This document shows positions 13,992-20,664 of a stretch of 25,428 nt of DNA, piece after piece. A program made the position numbers and the translations under genes. A model generated the notes under the pieces. It saw nothing but the letters and a program-made list of their open reading frames with translations, did not search any database and was not told where the DNA came from. The DNA is from Bacillota bacterium. GTDB taxonomy: Bacteria; Bacillota; Clostridia; Peptostreptococcales; Anaerovoracaceae. How positions within the stretch are numbered: position 1 is the first letter of the stretch; every line of letters starts with the position of its first letter. The stretch is taken from NCBI GenBank assembly GCA_017534025.1, contig JAFWDF010000067.1, forward strand, positions 1 through 25,428, in the 5' to 3' direction.

Positions 13992-14396
13992 TTATGCTGT
14001 GATTTCGGTTTCCACAACGCATTCATTTTTAATAGTGCCGACCAGCGTCTGCAGCGCGTCGATCACGTGCGGACGGATGTCGCCGCCGATGAGCACAAAC
14101 ATGATATCGTCACCGATCTCCAGGCGGCCGCTGTTCAGCCAGACCCGCACATGGAAGATGCCTTCCATCTTTTTCGCATCGGCGATTGCAGCTTTGACTT
14201 TTTCTTCGTCGTAGCTGAATTCCATTCCGGTAACATCCGCGGCCGTTTCGTCCCCTTTACGGACCCGCGCCTTGGCCGTCTGACGGACGATCCCATTGTG
14301 CACCAGATACATGCCAGCCTTCGGGGAATCCGGATCCTGCTTGGCTTCCTGCAGCCAGGCATCCACAGACGGTACAGTTTTATTCATATCCAGCAT
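13992..14396 (-). CDS. MoaE-like protein, possibly degenerate
   Basis: Protein of 134 aa resembling the catalytic subunit of molybdopterin synthase, which inserts sulfur into precursor Z to form molybdopterin. By eye the fold-typical blocks align: YLVHNGIVR for the TGxVR strand, VTGMEFSYDEEKV for the TGLEYExYxEMA region, and NSGRLEIGDDIMFVLIGGDIRPHVIDAL for HRxGxLxxGe plus the following helix. Near the C-terminus, TIKNECVVETEI aligns with the catalytic LKxRxPxWKxE. The first Lys is kept, but the second (in WKxE) appears replaced. No moaD or other cofactor gene is nearby. AGGAGG lies 8 bases before the ATG. The function may therefore differ from true MoaE; similar orphan proteins occur in Clostridia. 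Confidence 0.65.
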   Translation of the reverse strand: MLDMNKTVPSVDAWLQEAKQDPDSPKAGMYLVHNGIVRQTAKARVRKGDETAADVTGMEFSYDEEKVKAAIADAKKMEGIFHVRVWLNSGRLEIGDDIMFVLIGGDIRPHVIDALQTLVGTIKNECVVETEITA

Positions 14397-14419
14397 ATTC
14401 TTTTCCTCCTGTTAATGAT

Positions 14420-14442
14420 AATGCCTATGACCGGGCATTATA
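14420..14442 (-). promoter_or_regulatory. -10 element with overlapping inverted repeat, MoaE-like gene
   Basis: An exact TATAAT (14437-14442, minus strand) lies 40 bases before the MoaE-like gene, with TTGATC at a long 19-base spacer. AATGCC (14420-14425) and GGCATT (14434-14439), 8 bases apart, form an inverted repeat over the -10 and start point. It could be an operator or a short 5' hairpin. Confidence 0.4.
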
Positions 14443-14470
14443 CACTAAAATAATGGTATTCGATCAATGA

Positions 14471-14926
14471 TTAATGCGGCGACGGAATGCGCATCATATT
14501 GGACACCGCATCCGCAGCCTTTCCGCCATCCGGCAGATACACTTCGGAATGTACATAGACGATCGCCGCGCCGGACTTCTCTGCCGTCGTCCGGATCTCG
14601 ACGAAATCCGCATCCTTTCCGATCGGCAGCAGATAATTGATATCCAGATTCACGGACACGACGCCGCCAAAGCGCGGAATCATAGTCAGCGCAATGGAAT
14701 TATCAATCATGGCAGCCAGCATGCCGCCCTGCAGTCCGCCGAGCGCATTTCTCTGCCACGCTTTCACAGGATACCGGAACCGGCAGCCGGATTCCTCTGA
14801 TGCAAGAAGTTCCGGGCTGAGCACTTCCATCATCTGTGTGAAGTGTCCCTCGTATACTTCCCCGGAACGGATCATTTCCCTGGTTCTTTCCAGAAACTGC
14901 TCCCCGGCGTTCTCCGCTTCTTTCAT
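14471..14926 (-). CDS. PaaI-type hotdog thioesterase
   Basis: Predicted acyl-CoA thioesterase of 151 aa. The hotdog core shows ALGGLQGGMLAAMIDNSIALT, with the conserved GG(M) helix start and an Asp at the position used for catalysis in PaaI-type enzymes. SVNLDINYLLPIGK is the following strand pair. I chose the ATG at 14926, which has AAAGGG upstream; the open frame extends to 15010 but that part (rich in Cys, Arg and Lys) does not look like the family. It is divergent from the CoA-transferase and may share a control region with it. A role in releasing CoA from an intermediate of neighbouring acyl-CoA chemistry is plausible but inferred. Confidence 0.85.
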   Translation of the reverse strand: MKEAENAGEQFLERTREMIRSGEVYEGHFTQMMEVLSPELLASEESGCRFRYPVKAWQRNALGGLQGGMLAAMIDNSIALTMIPRFGGVVSVNLDINYLLPIGKDADFVEIRTTAEKSGAAIVYVHSEVYLPDGGKAADAVSNMMRIPSPH

Positions 14927-15017
14927 GATAATAACCCTTTCTGCTTGCTTCGGGCTCCGTTTCCCGCACACAATCCTGCCGGAAACTTCGAGCCAAATGC
15001 ATTTAACCAACGTTGCT

Positions 15018-15046
15018 ATTATAATCCATTTCTGTAATAATGAAAA
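15018..15046 (-). promoter_or_regulatory. Divergent control region, thioesterase/CoA-transferase
   Basis: The palindrome ATTATAAT (15018-15025) gives an exact TATAAT on both strands. On the minus strand TTTTCA (15041-15046) lies 17 bases upstream, a fair promoter for the thioesterase. On the plus strand no good -35 is seen; the expected place holds the 10-bp palindrome AAATGCATTT (14995-15004), possibly an operator or activator site. Confidence 0.45.
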
Positions 15047-15069
15047 TAATAAAAATAAAGGAGCGTATT

Positions 15070-16695
15070 GTGGCTAAGATTATTATAAAAGAACAGGCCG
15101 CTGAACTGTTTTTTGACGGCGCCGTTGTATGCGGCGTGGCCGGCGGTTCGGAAGGCTGGCCGGAGGAGATCGCTCTGGCTGTGGAAAAACGTTTTCTGGA
15201 AACGGCACACCCTGCCGGCATGACGCATATCCACGCTGCGGGACTCATGGCAGCAGACTGCTGGGCCCACGACGGCCTGCTGGCACTGGATATTTCCTCT
15301 TACGAATCCGTGGCACCGAAGATTGCCGCCATGATTGAAGAGGACCGGCTGCCCGCCTGGTACCTGCCGATGGGCGCCATTCTCCAGACCTATTCGGAGA
15401 TGGGCCGCGGCATGCCCGGCGCGCTGTCCCGCTGCGGGCTCGGAACATTTATGGATTCGCGGGTGGACGGCGGTGCACTGAATCCTTCCGCCGCTGCTTT
15501 TGACCGGGACCGCTTCGCACGCGGTGAACGCCGCTGGGTCGAACACGTACCGGACTTTATGGGCGATGAATTCCTGTTTTACAGTCTTCCGAAGATCGAC
15601 ATCGGTATCATGCGGGCGACTACTGCAGACGAACACGGAAACATTACCACCGAGCACGAATGCATGAATCTTGAGCTGGGAGCCGTGGCCAGAGCCGCCA
15701 AGGCCAGCGGCGGCATCGTCATCGTGGAAGTGGAACGCATTGCCCGGGCTGGGTCCCTGAACCCGAAGCTGGTCAAGATCGGCCAGAATCTGGTGGATTA
15801 TATTGTGGTGCACGAGCACCCGGAACTGGTGACCCACGGCCTGAGCCACCGGAATTATAAAGGCATTCATTTCTGGGACGGCCTGAACGGCCAGCTGAAA
15901 ATCCCGACGGATGCAATTCCGGTGATGCCGTTTGATGTGCAGAAGGTCATGATTCGTCGTGTGTTAATGGAAATGCCCCGGCGCGGCGCCCTTTGCAATT
16001 TCGGCATCGGACTGCCGTCTTTCTGCGGCGGTGTGCTGACGGAACAGGGCGAAATGGACAATTACATCATGATTTCCGAGGTGGGCGCCGTTGGCGGCGT
16101 GCCCGGTTCCGGCCTGGAATTCGCCTGCCACTGGAACAATGAATGGGCCTGCGATCACAAGGATCATTTTGACTGGTTTGACGGGACGGGCATCGATTTC
16201 GGCGTCTTCGGGCTGCCGGAAGCCCAGGAGGACGGCTCCATTAATGTTTCCCGCCTGAACGGCGTGACTCTGGGCGTCGGCGGCTTCACCAACATCACCG
16301 ACTGCGCCAGAAAAGCTGTTTTCACCGGCACCTTTACGGCGAAAGGGCTGAAAGAGCATATCGAGGACGGCAAGCTTATTATTGATCAGGAAGGCAGGCT
16401 GAAGAAATTCGTCAAACGCTCGGAGCAGATCGCCTTCGACGCCCGGCTGGCCGCAAAAAAAGGCAAACCCGCTCTGTTCGTCACAGAACGGGCCGTTTTA
16501 GAAGTCCGGGAGGACGGCGTCTATCTGCTGGAGATTGCACCGGGTATGGATCTGCAGACAGATATCCTGGATCAGATGGAATTTGTTCCGAAGATTCCGG
16601 CGGAAGGCGTACGCCCGATGCCGCCGGAAATTTTCCAGGAAGAATGGTACGGCTTGTCTGCGATCCTGGACGCGCGGGAGAGCGACGGAAAATAA
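15070..16695 (+). CDS. Fused class I CoA-transferase (propionate/acetate CoA-transferase type)
   Basis: Transfers CoA between acyl-CoA and a free carboxylic acid through a glutamyl-CoA intermediate. The protein has 541 aa with both halves (ScoA-like then ScoB-like) in one chain, as in Pct of Clostridium propionicum and YdiF. Resemblance to Pct runs along the whole length: AVEKRFLET near the start, LGTFMDSR, SGGIVIVEVERI, and IAPGMDLQTDILDQM near the end. The catalytic Glu is Glu337 in ISEVGAVGGVPG. Start: AAAGGAG lies 6 bases before GTG at 15070, better than the in-frame ATG at 15040, which lies upstream of it. Pct accepts propionate, acetate and (R)-lactate, but the specificity here is not determinable. 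It is convergent with larE and divergent from the thioesterase; no terminator is obvious. Confidence 0.88.
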   Translation: MAKIIIKEQAAELFFDGAVVCGVAGGSEGWPEEIALAVEKRFLETAHPAGMTHIHAAGLMAADCWAHDGLLALDISSYESVAPKIAAMIEEDRLPAWYLPMGAILQTYSEMGRGMPGALSRCGLGTFMDSRVDGGALNPSAAAFDRDRFARGERRWVEHVPDFMGDEFLFYSLPKIDIGIMRATTADEHGNITTEHECMNLELGAVARAAKASGGIVIVEVERIARAGSLNPKLVKIGQNLVDYIVVHEHPELVTHGLSHRNYKGIHFWDGLNGQLKIPTDAIPVMPFDVQKVMIRRVLMEMPRRGALCNFGIGLPSFCGGVLTEQGEMDNYIMISEVGAVGGVPGSGLEFACHWNNEWACDHKDHFDWFDGTGIDFGVFGLPEAQEDGSINVSRLNGVTLGVGGFTNITDCARKAVFTGTFTAKGLKEHIEDGKLIIDQEGRLKKFVKRSEQIAFDARLAAKKGKPALFVTERAVLEVREDGVYLLEIAPGMDLQTDILDQMEFVPKIPAEGVRPMPPEIFQEEWYGLSAILDARESDGK

Positions 16696-16751
16696 GCGAT
16701 CCGCGTTTCCGGACGCCCGGGAGGGTACAGAATGAGAATTTCGCCGTTCTT

Positions 16752-17639
16752 CTACCGGGCAGTATCTCCCTGCCGGCGCAGCAGTTCATTCATGCTGCCG
16801 GGCCGGTAGCCTTCCAAATCTACAGTAATATAGGAAAACCCAATCTCGCGGAACCGGGCGGCGACAGCCGTCCGGTTTTCTTCTTCGGCCAGGCGGCTGA
16901 TGTCTTCCGGCGGCAGTTCAATGCGCGCCAGCATTGCACGTTTGGACTTGCCGGAAACATCGCCTCGAGCAGGTTCGCCACTATTTTCGCTGCCGCGTTC
17001 CCCGTGCAGGCGCACCCGGTACTGACGGAACCCCAGATCAGCAAGAACCTGCTCGGCCTGCCCGATCATATGCAGCTTTTCCGGCGTAATCCGTTCTCCG
17101 TACGGGATCCGGGAAGCCAGGCAGGCAAAGGACGGCTTATCCCAGGTCGGCAGACCCATCTGGCGCGACAGCTGCCGGATTTCGTCTTTATATAGTCCGG
17201 CCTCCTGCAGCGGGCTGCGGATCTGCAGTTCCCGCAGTGCCCGGGTGCCGGGCCGGAAATCATTATTATCATCCATATTGGAGCCTTCGATCACGGTGCG
17301 CAAATGATTCTGCTCCGCGATTTGCAGAATATCTTCCAGAAAGCCCCGTTTGCAGTAATAGCAGCGGTCCGGAGGATTGGCCGCATAGTTTTCGTCCTGC
17401 ATCTCGCCGGAATGAAACACAATCTGGCGGATACCGTGCTGCCGGCAGAATTCACTGGCTTCTTCCAGTTCCCGGTCCGGTACAGCATCGGATTGTGCCG
17501 TCACTGCAACACACTTTTCTCCCAATTCCTCATGCGCCACTTTTAAAAGAAAAGCGGAATCCACACCTCCCGAAAATGCCACCACTGCGCTGTTCATTTC
17601 CCGGATGATCGCACGCAGTGCGTTCAGTTTCGTTTCCAT
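16752..17639 (-). CDS. larE: Nickel-pincer cofactor sulfur transferase LarE
   Basis: Adenylates the carboxylate of the nicotinate-derived precursor from LarB and installs sulfur, giving the dithiocarboxylated pincer ligand. The protein has 295 aa. The PP-loop ATP pyrophosphatase motif FSGGVDSAF is at residues 22-30. DRCYYCKRGF near residue 91 is family-typical. The sulfur-donating Cys is Cys173 in WDKPSFACLASRIPYG, equivalent to Cys176 of the Lactiplantibacillus plantarum enzyme, which is sacrificed in that reaction. The charged insert HGERGSENSGEPARGDVSGKS near residue 215 is longer than I expect and may be a loop. It is last in larC-larB-larE, 42 bases after larB. Its 3' end faces the CoA-transferase 56 bases away. 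Confidence 0.94.
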   Translation of the reverse strand: METKLNALRAIIREMNSAVVAFSGGVDSAFLLKVAHEELGEKCVAVTAQSDAVPDRELEEASEFCRQHGIRQIVFHSGEMQDENYAANPPDRCYYCKRGFLEDILQIAEQNHLRTVIEGSNMDDNNDFRPGTRALRELQIRSPLQEAGLYKDEIRQLSRQMGLPTWDKPSFACLASRIPYGERITPEKLHMIGQAEQVLADLGFRQYRVRLHGERGSENSGEPARGDVSGKSKRAMLARIELPPEDISRLAEEENRTAVAARFREIGFSYITVDLEGYRPGSMNELLRRQGDTAR

Positions 17640-17681
17640 CTCATTCCAACCCCTTTGCCTATTTCAGAAACCGTTCTGAGC

Positions 17682-18443
17682 TCAATCCTTCGGCTGCCCG
17701 CCCGATACAGCCAGGCGGTTGATCTGTGTAGCCAGATACCCGGCGCCGTAGCCATTATCGATATTGACGGTCGCCACGCCATTAGCGCAGGAATTAATCA
17801 TGGTAAGCAGGGCTGACAGGCCGTGAAAGCTGGCTCCGTACCCTACCGAAGTCGGCACCGCGATCACCGGGTTGCTTACCAGGCCGCCGACAACGCTGGC
17901 CAGCGCACCTTCCATTCCGGCGACGGCGATCACACAGTTTGCGGACTGCAGCGCATCCACATGCGCGAGCAGGCGATGAATGCCGCTGACGCCCACATCG
18001 TACAGTCTGGTCACTCGGCTCCCGAAAAACTCTGCTGTTTCCGCAGCTTCTTCGGCCACCGGCAGATCGGCGGTTCCCGCGGCCGCTACAACCACGCTTC
18101 CACTGCGTTTTTTATCCGGTTTTTCCAGCTTCAGAATCCGGGATACTTCATTGTACTGAATGGAAGGAATCACGTCCTTTACCAGTTCGTACTGGTGCGG
18201 CGTGGCTCTGGTTCCCAGCACTTCGCCATTTATGTCCGCCATCTTCCGGTAGATATCCACCAGATAGGCATCCGGCTTTCCGCTGCAGAAAATCACCTCG
18301 GGAAAACCGGACCGGATTTCCCTGTGCGTATCCAGTTTGGCGAATTCCATATCCACAAACGGCTCCTGCCGGAGTTTTCCTGCCGCCTCTTCAACACTGA
18401 TACTGCCGTTTTTCACCTGTTCCAGCAACTCATGAACCTGCAT
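17682..18443 (-). CDS. larB: Nickel-pincer cofactor biosynthesis protein LarB
   Basis: Carboxylates and hydrolyses nicotinic acid adenine dinucleotide, the first step of the nickel-pincer cofactor. The protein has 253 aa from the ATG at 18443. The N-terminal helix LLEQVKNGSISVEEAAGKL is typical of LarB. The C-terminal half is the PurE-like (AIR carboxylase) domain, with VVVAAAGTADLPVAEEAAETAEFFG, an AGMEGALASVVGGL stretch and PVIAVPTSVGYGASFHGLSALLTMINSCANGVATVNIDNGYGAG, described here in pieces. In-frame ATGs at 18485 and 18461 exist and the first abuts the larC stop, but only 18443 has a well-spaced site (AGGA, 5 bases). It lies between larC and larE and is probably translationally coupled to larC. 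Confidence 0.94.
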   Translation of the reverse strand: MQVHELLEQVKNGSISVEEAAGKLRQEPFVDMEFAKLDTHREIRSGFPEVIFCSGKPDAYLVDIYRKMADINGEVLGTRATPHQYELVKDVIPSIQYNEVSRILKLEKPDKKRSGSVVVAAAGTADLPVAEEAAETAEFFGSRVTRLYDVGVSGIHRLLAHVDALQSANCVIAVAGMEGALASVVGGLVSNPVIAVPTSVGYGASFHGLSALLTMINSCANGVATVNIDNGYGAGYLATQINRLAVSGGQPKD

Positions 18444-18485
18444 GCTATTCCTGCCTTTCATCACCTTCCGGTGATCGTATTTCAT

Positions 18486-19847
18486 TTATTGTTCCGCAGC
18501 TGCCTGTGCGCGAATCTTCTCCAGCACTTCCTGCAGACTGCAGCCTTCCCGGCGGGCAATGGCCGCCAGGTCCTCGTATTCATATTTCTCACGGAGTACG
18601 CCATAGCCGGTGCTTCGCTTTACCCCTACCGGGCCAAACGGCGTATCTTCCTGTTCCAAGCTGCGCTGCAGCACATGTCGGGTAATGCTCATTTCCCGCA
18701 TGCCGATCGTCGTGGTGTGCCGGAAAATCATTTCCACCAGACGCTGCCGTTCCGAAGCCTTTCCGATGACCGTCAGAAGAATGCCCGGACGGGATTTTTT
18801 CATACCGACCGGCGTGGTGAACACTTCGTTGGCGCCGGCCTTCAATAGTTCTTCCACAGCAAAGCCGATCTGCTCGCCGGTCATATCGTCGACGTTGCAT
18901 TCCAGCTGAATAAGCTCCGGTCCGTCTGCCGAAGCCGGTTCCGCATACCCCGTACCCATCATGGCCCGCACGCAATTCGCTGCCGGAAAATCCTTTGTCC
19001 CCATACCGTAGCCGATCTGTTCCATCGACATTGCCGGCATGGCGCCAAAATCATTAACATAATACTTCAACAGCGCAGCGCCGGTAGGCGTGCAGAGCTC
19101 TCCCCGGATCTCGCCGCCATAAATCGGGACTCCCCGCAGAATATGCGCCGTCGCCGGAGCCGGCACCGGAAGAATGCCGTGCGCACAGTGCACCTGCCCG
19201 CTGCCCACATGTACCGGAGAAGCGATGACCCGATCCGGAGCCAGCCGCTCCATCAGCATACAGACCGCCGTCACGTCCGCCACGGCATCCAGGGTGCCCA
19301 CTTCATGAAAATGCACCTGCATGGAAGGCTTGTCATGTGCCTTGCTTTCCGCTTCCGCGATCAGATTGTACACATTCAGAGCGTCCTGCCGGACTCTTTC
19401 GGAAACCGGCAGGGCTTCGAGGATTGCCTGAATCTCGGCCATGCCGGTGTGGTGATGGTCGTGATCGTGCGAATGCTCATGGGCGTGTGAATGCTCATGA
19501 CCGCGGTGGTGATCATGATGATGGTCGTGATCGTGCTCGTGATCGTGCGAATGCCCGTGGTCGTGGGAATGCTCGTGATCATGATCGTGATGCTCGTGCA
19601 CGTGGTGATGATGATGCGCCCGATAATACTCGTGTTCCTCCTTGCCGCCAATCAGCATCTTCACTTTCGTGCCGGTAATGCCGCACTTCTGCGTTTTCAT
19701 CAATTCCATGGTGACTTCGGGAATCCCCAGCGCATTAAAAACCTCAACGAACTGCTGCGAATCCGGCAAAAGCTCGATCAGCGCGCCAGACAGCATGTCT
19801 CCTGCAGCGCCCATGCTGCAATCCAGATATAGCAATCGGTTTTTCAT
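18486..19847 (-). CDS. larC: Nickel-pincer cofactor nickel insertase LarC, fused form
   Basis: CTP-dependent cyclometallase that inserts nickel into the pincer ligand. The protein has 453 aa in one uninterrupted frame. It opens with LLYLDCSMGAAGDMLSGAL, the LarC1 start, and contains VHFHEVGTLDAVADV and CTPTGAALL. The LarC2 part follows, with ECNVDDMTGEQIGFAVEELL and TPVGMKKSRPGILLTVI. In L. plantarum LarC1 and LarC2 are joined by a programmed frameshift; here no shift is needed. Between residues 72 and 133 lies a His-rich insert with 34 His in 62 residues, alternating with Asp, Glu and Ser, probably for nickel binding or storage. GGAG is 8 bases before the ATG. It leads larC-larB-larE, about 60 bases after the flavodoxin-like gene. 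No larA is in the window. Confidence 0.95.
   Translation of the reverse strand: MKNRLLYLDCSMGAAGDMLSGALIELLPDSQQFVEVFNALGIPEVTMELMKTQKCGITGTKVKMLIGGKEEHEYYRAHHHHHVHEHHDHDHEHSHDHGHSHDHEHDHDHHHDHHRGHEHSHAHEHSHDHDHHHTGMAEIQAILEALPVSERVRQDALNVYNLIAEAESKAHDKPSMQVHFHEVGTLDAVADVTAVCMLMERLAPDRVIASPVHVGSGQVHCAHGILPVPAPATAHILRGVPIYGGEIRGELCTPTGAALLKYYVNDFGAMPAMSMEQIGYGMGTKDFPAANCVRAMMGTGYAEPASADGPELIQLECNVDDMTGEQIGFAVEELLKAGANEVFTTPVGMKKSRPGILLTVIGKASERQRLVEMIFRHTTTIGMREMSITRHVLQRSLEQEDTPFGPVGVKRSTGYGVLREKYEYEDLAAIARREGCSLQEVLEKIRAQAAAEQ
19449..19634 (-). repeat. His-Asp/Glu codon repeat within larC
   Basis: A low-complexity tract of alternating His and acidic codons (CAY GAY/GAR, with TCx and GGx interspersed) encodes residues 72-133 of LarC. 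The DNA shows many short near-repeats of the type GATCATGATCATGA and GTGATCGTGATCGTG, so its length could vary by slippage. Confidence 0.85.
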
Positions 19848-19908
19848 ATTCTCTTACTCCGTATTATTATTCATGATTTCGCCTCCACCCGGTGAAGGCT
19901 GCGTTCCA

Positions 19909-20535
19909 TTACCGCACAAAATTCGTCAGCACCAGCGGTTCTGTTACCGGCGGATGAATCCCTGCGGCTTCTGCGGCTTCCCGGCATTTCAGCACCCAGG
20001 CGATATTCCGGGCCAGAATGCGCATAGTCCGGAGGCCCTCCAGATCCTGCCTCACATCGTCCGGTGTATATCCGTGCGTCATGTTCCAGTAACTGGAAGC
20101 CGGAACCACCATCTGGCTGATGAAAAAGTATTTGTTCAACTCATCGAACGCCGCGGAATTGCCGCCCCGGCGGGCATTCACAACCCCTGCTGCCACCTTG
20201 TGTTTAAACACTGCGGTATACGAACCGGAATAAAACGCTCGGTCCATAAACGCGGACAGCGCCCCATTAATCGCCGCATAATACACCGGCGAACCGAACA
20301 CGAACCCGTCTGCCTCTCTCGCCTTGTCGACAAATTCATTAACACAATCATTGATCACACAGCGATGCAGCTTCGCGCAGCCGCCACAGGACTGACATCC
20401 GTTGATCGCCTTATTGCCGATGTGGAAAATTTCGGTTTCAATTCCCTCTTCCCGCAGCGTCTTCTCTACCTCGCAAAGCGCCGTGTAGGTCGCACCTTCT
20501 TTATGCGCGCTGCCATTCACCAGAATCACTTTCAT
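19909..20535 (-). CDS. Flavodoxin-like NADPH-dependent FMN reductase / iron-sulfur flavoprotein family
   Basis: FMN-dependent redox protein of 208 aa, COG0655/WrbA-like. The start VILVNGSAHKEGATYTAL is the FMN phosphate-binding loop of this family. A Cys cluster, NGCQSCGGCAKLHRC near residues 48-62, matches the compact Cys motif of iron-sulfur flavoproteins and related reductases, which may bind a 4Fe-4S cluster. FGSPVYYAAINGALSAFMDRAF is the second FMN-binding segment. I chose the ATG at 20535, where GGGAGGA is 7 bases upstream; the frame stays open to 20628 but that part lacks family character. It may be first in an operon with larCBE, 61 bases away, and is divergent from the metallophosphoesterase. 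Electron partner and substrate are unknown. Confidence 0.87.
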   Translation of the reverse strand: MKVILVNGSAHKEGATYTALCEVEKTLREEGIETEIFHIGNKAINGCQSCGGCAKLHRCVINDCVNEFVDKAREADGFVFGSPVYYAAINGALSAFMDRAFYSGSYTAVFKHKVAAGVVNARRGGNSAAFDELNKYFFISQMVVPASSYWNMTHGYTPDDVRQDLEGLRTMRILARNIAWVLKCREAAEAAGIHPPVTEPLVLTNFVR

Positions 20536-20581
20536 TATAATGTCCTCCCTGCTCATCCCTTCGAAAATATAGGTACTAATG

Positions 20582-20629
20582 ATTTTAACATATTTTTCAT
20601 TTTTCGAAAAACCCGGTTTGAAGTACAAT
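20582..20629. promoter_or_regulatory. Divergent promoters over a shared palindrome
   Basis: The 12-bp palindrome TTTTTCGAAAAA (20600-20611) covers the -35 position of both divergent promoters. The plus promoter has TACAAT at 20624-20629. The minus promoter has TAAAAT at 20582-20587 and TTTCGA at 20604-20609, 16 bases apart. A second TTCGAAAA lies at 20560-20567 in the flavodoxin-like leader. One regulator could control both genes. Confidence 0.45.
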
Positions 20630-20664
20630 AGATTCGTAACTTTACGAGAGGAAATGATTTTGAC

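Noticed and set aside
14927..15010. N-terminal extension of the second thioesterase to 15010
   Set aside because: The ATG at 14926 has a ribosome binding site, and the extension lies in the divergent promoter region and does not resemble the family.
15040..15069. ATG at 15040 as the start of the CoA-transferase
   Set aside because: It lies upstream of the clear AAAGGAG, which is spaced 6 bases from the GTG at 15070. The extra ten residues do not match the family.
16669..16723. Near-repeat GACGC(G/C)CGGGAG around the CoA-transferase stop
   Set aside because: Eleven of twelve bases match, but it is short, GC-rich and spaced 43 bp, unlike the two 31-bp repeats. Chance is likely.
19143..19832. 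Antisense ORFs with Val/Met/Ile or Asp/Arg repeats opposite larC
   Set aside because: Their repeats are simply the complement of the His-Asp codon tract of larC.
18486..19847. Programmed frameshift in larC
   Set aside because: Both LarC1 and LarC2 regions are read in one uninterrupted frame, so no shift is required.
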